64,000 nucleotides of DNA, taken from the NCBI GenBank assembly GCA_013397115.1, contig VWZW01001252.1:62001-126000 (forward strand), written 5' to 3'. Both the position numbers and the translations under genes were made by a program. The stretch is from Edolisoma coerulescens. Lineage: Eukaryota > Chordata > Aves > Passeriformes > Campephagidae. Below, piece after piece: positions 63,401 through 64,000 of the stretch. The notes under the pieces are model-generated. The model was not told the origin of the DNA, ran no database searches, and saw nothing but the letters and a program-made list of their open reading frames with translations. Every line of letters begins with the position of its first letter. Position 1 is the first letter of the stretch.

Positions 63401-64000
63401 TGCATCGGGAATGCCCATTTCACCCGTGGGATCAGGAACATATAGAGCTGATGCTGCTGGTCAGGAGTGGGAAGTGAGCTCCACCAGAGTCACGATACTA
63501 AGCAGGGGCAGTCAGAAGGGAAATAGCATTAATTTTTTTTTTTAAATTGCCATGATTTTTCCCTTCCCATACTCCAGCCATCCAGCCACAGGGAAAACAA
63601 ACAAAAATTCCCCCAACTCATAGAACAAAACCTCCCTCACAATCCATGCACGGCAAAACCCAACTGAACTGAACCCACAAAACATTTTCTATGGGTGATC
63701 TATCTCCACCAGTGCCAGGCAGCTCCCTACAACACATCCTAGGGCTTTTTACATTCCAGCTTCTGGTTGAATACTTTTGAAGAACACTGCTTTCATAGAT
63801 TTTATTTCCCAACTTCTGTTAGCTTTCTTCTTGGCAATACATTATCAACTATAACACAGTCATTAACAATCTAATGCTCTTTCCCACTTAGGGAGTAGTC
63901 TTTCACAGCACTACACCCACTTCCCCTCACCTTACACACAGGTGAACATGGACATTTCTATTCCTCCTAGTCTTCCTCTTCCTTCCCCCAGTTTTCATGC

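Larger units (their letters stand above)
4519..64000 (-). other. LRP8: Upstream LRP8 intron, apparently very long (partial)
   Basis: From the acceptor at 4519 to the right edge I found no second class A repeat, no signal-peptide exon and no CpG island that would mark exon 1. If that is right, this is one intron of at least 59 kb, the one between the first and second class A repeat exons. The claim rests on reading by eye, and a short exon of about 120 bp could have been missed. The repeats and candidate regulatory sites within it are listed separately. Confidence 0.6.
45291..64000. other. Non-coding stretch, 45.3-64.0 kb
   Basis: No exon or interspersed repeat is recognised. The stretch contains the longest open frame of the window (minus, 47840-48502, 220 codons) and a 198-codon plus frame at 54994-55590, neither with a recognisable domain. 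It also has an AC microsatellite at 48628-48642, a poly-A/poly-G junction at 48445-48463, a 31-bp tandem duplication at 53778-53839, a C-tract at 57981-57995 and a CpG cluster at 60345-60424. No CpG-island promoter is present up to the right edge. Confidence 0.55.

Overview
The window is vertebrate nuclear DNA, almost certainly from a bird. It has no bacterial-style gene packing, no long conserved ORF and low overall CpG. Its recognisable interspersed repeats are CR1 LINE 3' ends, three of them ending in the avian-type CTATGAT/CTGTGAT tail. The 28.2-28.5 kb copy is of a type I associate with neoavian, including passerine, genomes. The species cannot be fixed from the sequence.

One protein-coding segment can be supported. 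It is a 123-bp exon on the minus strand (4396-4518) encoding a complete LDL-receptor class A repeat with six cysteines. It has a strong acceptor (polypyrimidine tract plus TTGCAG), a strong donor (GTGAGT) and the phase-1/phase-1 boundaries typical of LDLR-family ligand-binding repeats. The peptide matches, from memory, the second class A repeat of LRP8 (apolipoprotein E receptor 2) better than that of VLDLR. The window therefore appears to lie inside LRP8, transcribed right to left.

Layout: 1-4395 is the intron downstream of that exon, with no following class A exon seen. 4396-4518 is the exon. 4519-64000 appears to be the upstream intron, since neither the first class A repeat exon nor a CpG-island first exon was found by eye. 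In this long non-coding stretch I see four CR1 3' fragments (5.4, 18.0, 28.2 and 39.2 kb), one much older CR1/L3-type reverse-transcriptase relic (44.8-45.3 kb), several A-rich or purine-rich tracts, a short AC microsatellite, small tandem duplications, three compact CpG clusters (7.8, 17.4 and 60.3 kb) and a REST/RE1-like site at 35.5 kb. Some AT-rich, repeat-free blocks look like possible conserved non-coding elements, but that needs alignment.

The other open frames, up to 220 codons, show no recognised domain or splice structure and are treated as chance. I found no new biological system. The most useful follow-ups are the size of the LRP8 intron, the CpG clusters and RE1-like site as possible regulators of a neuronal gene, and the ancient LINE relic.
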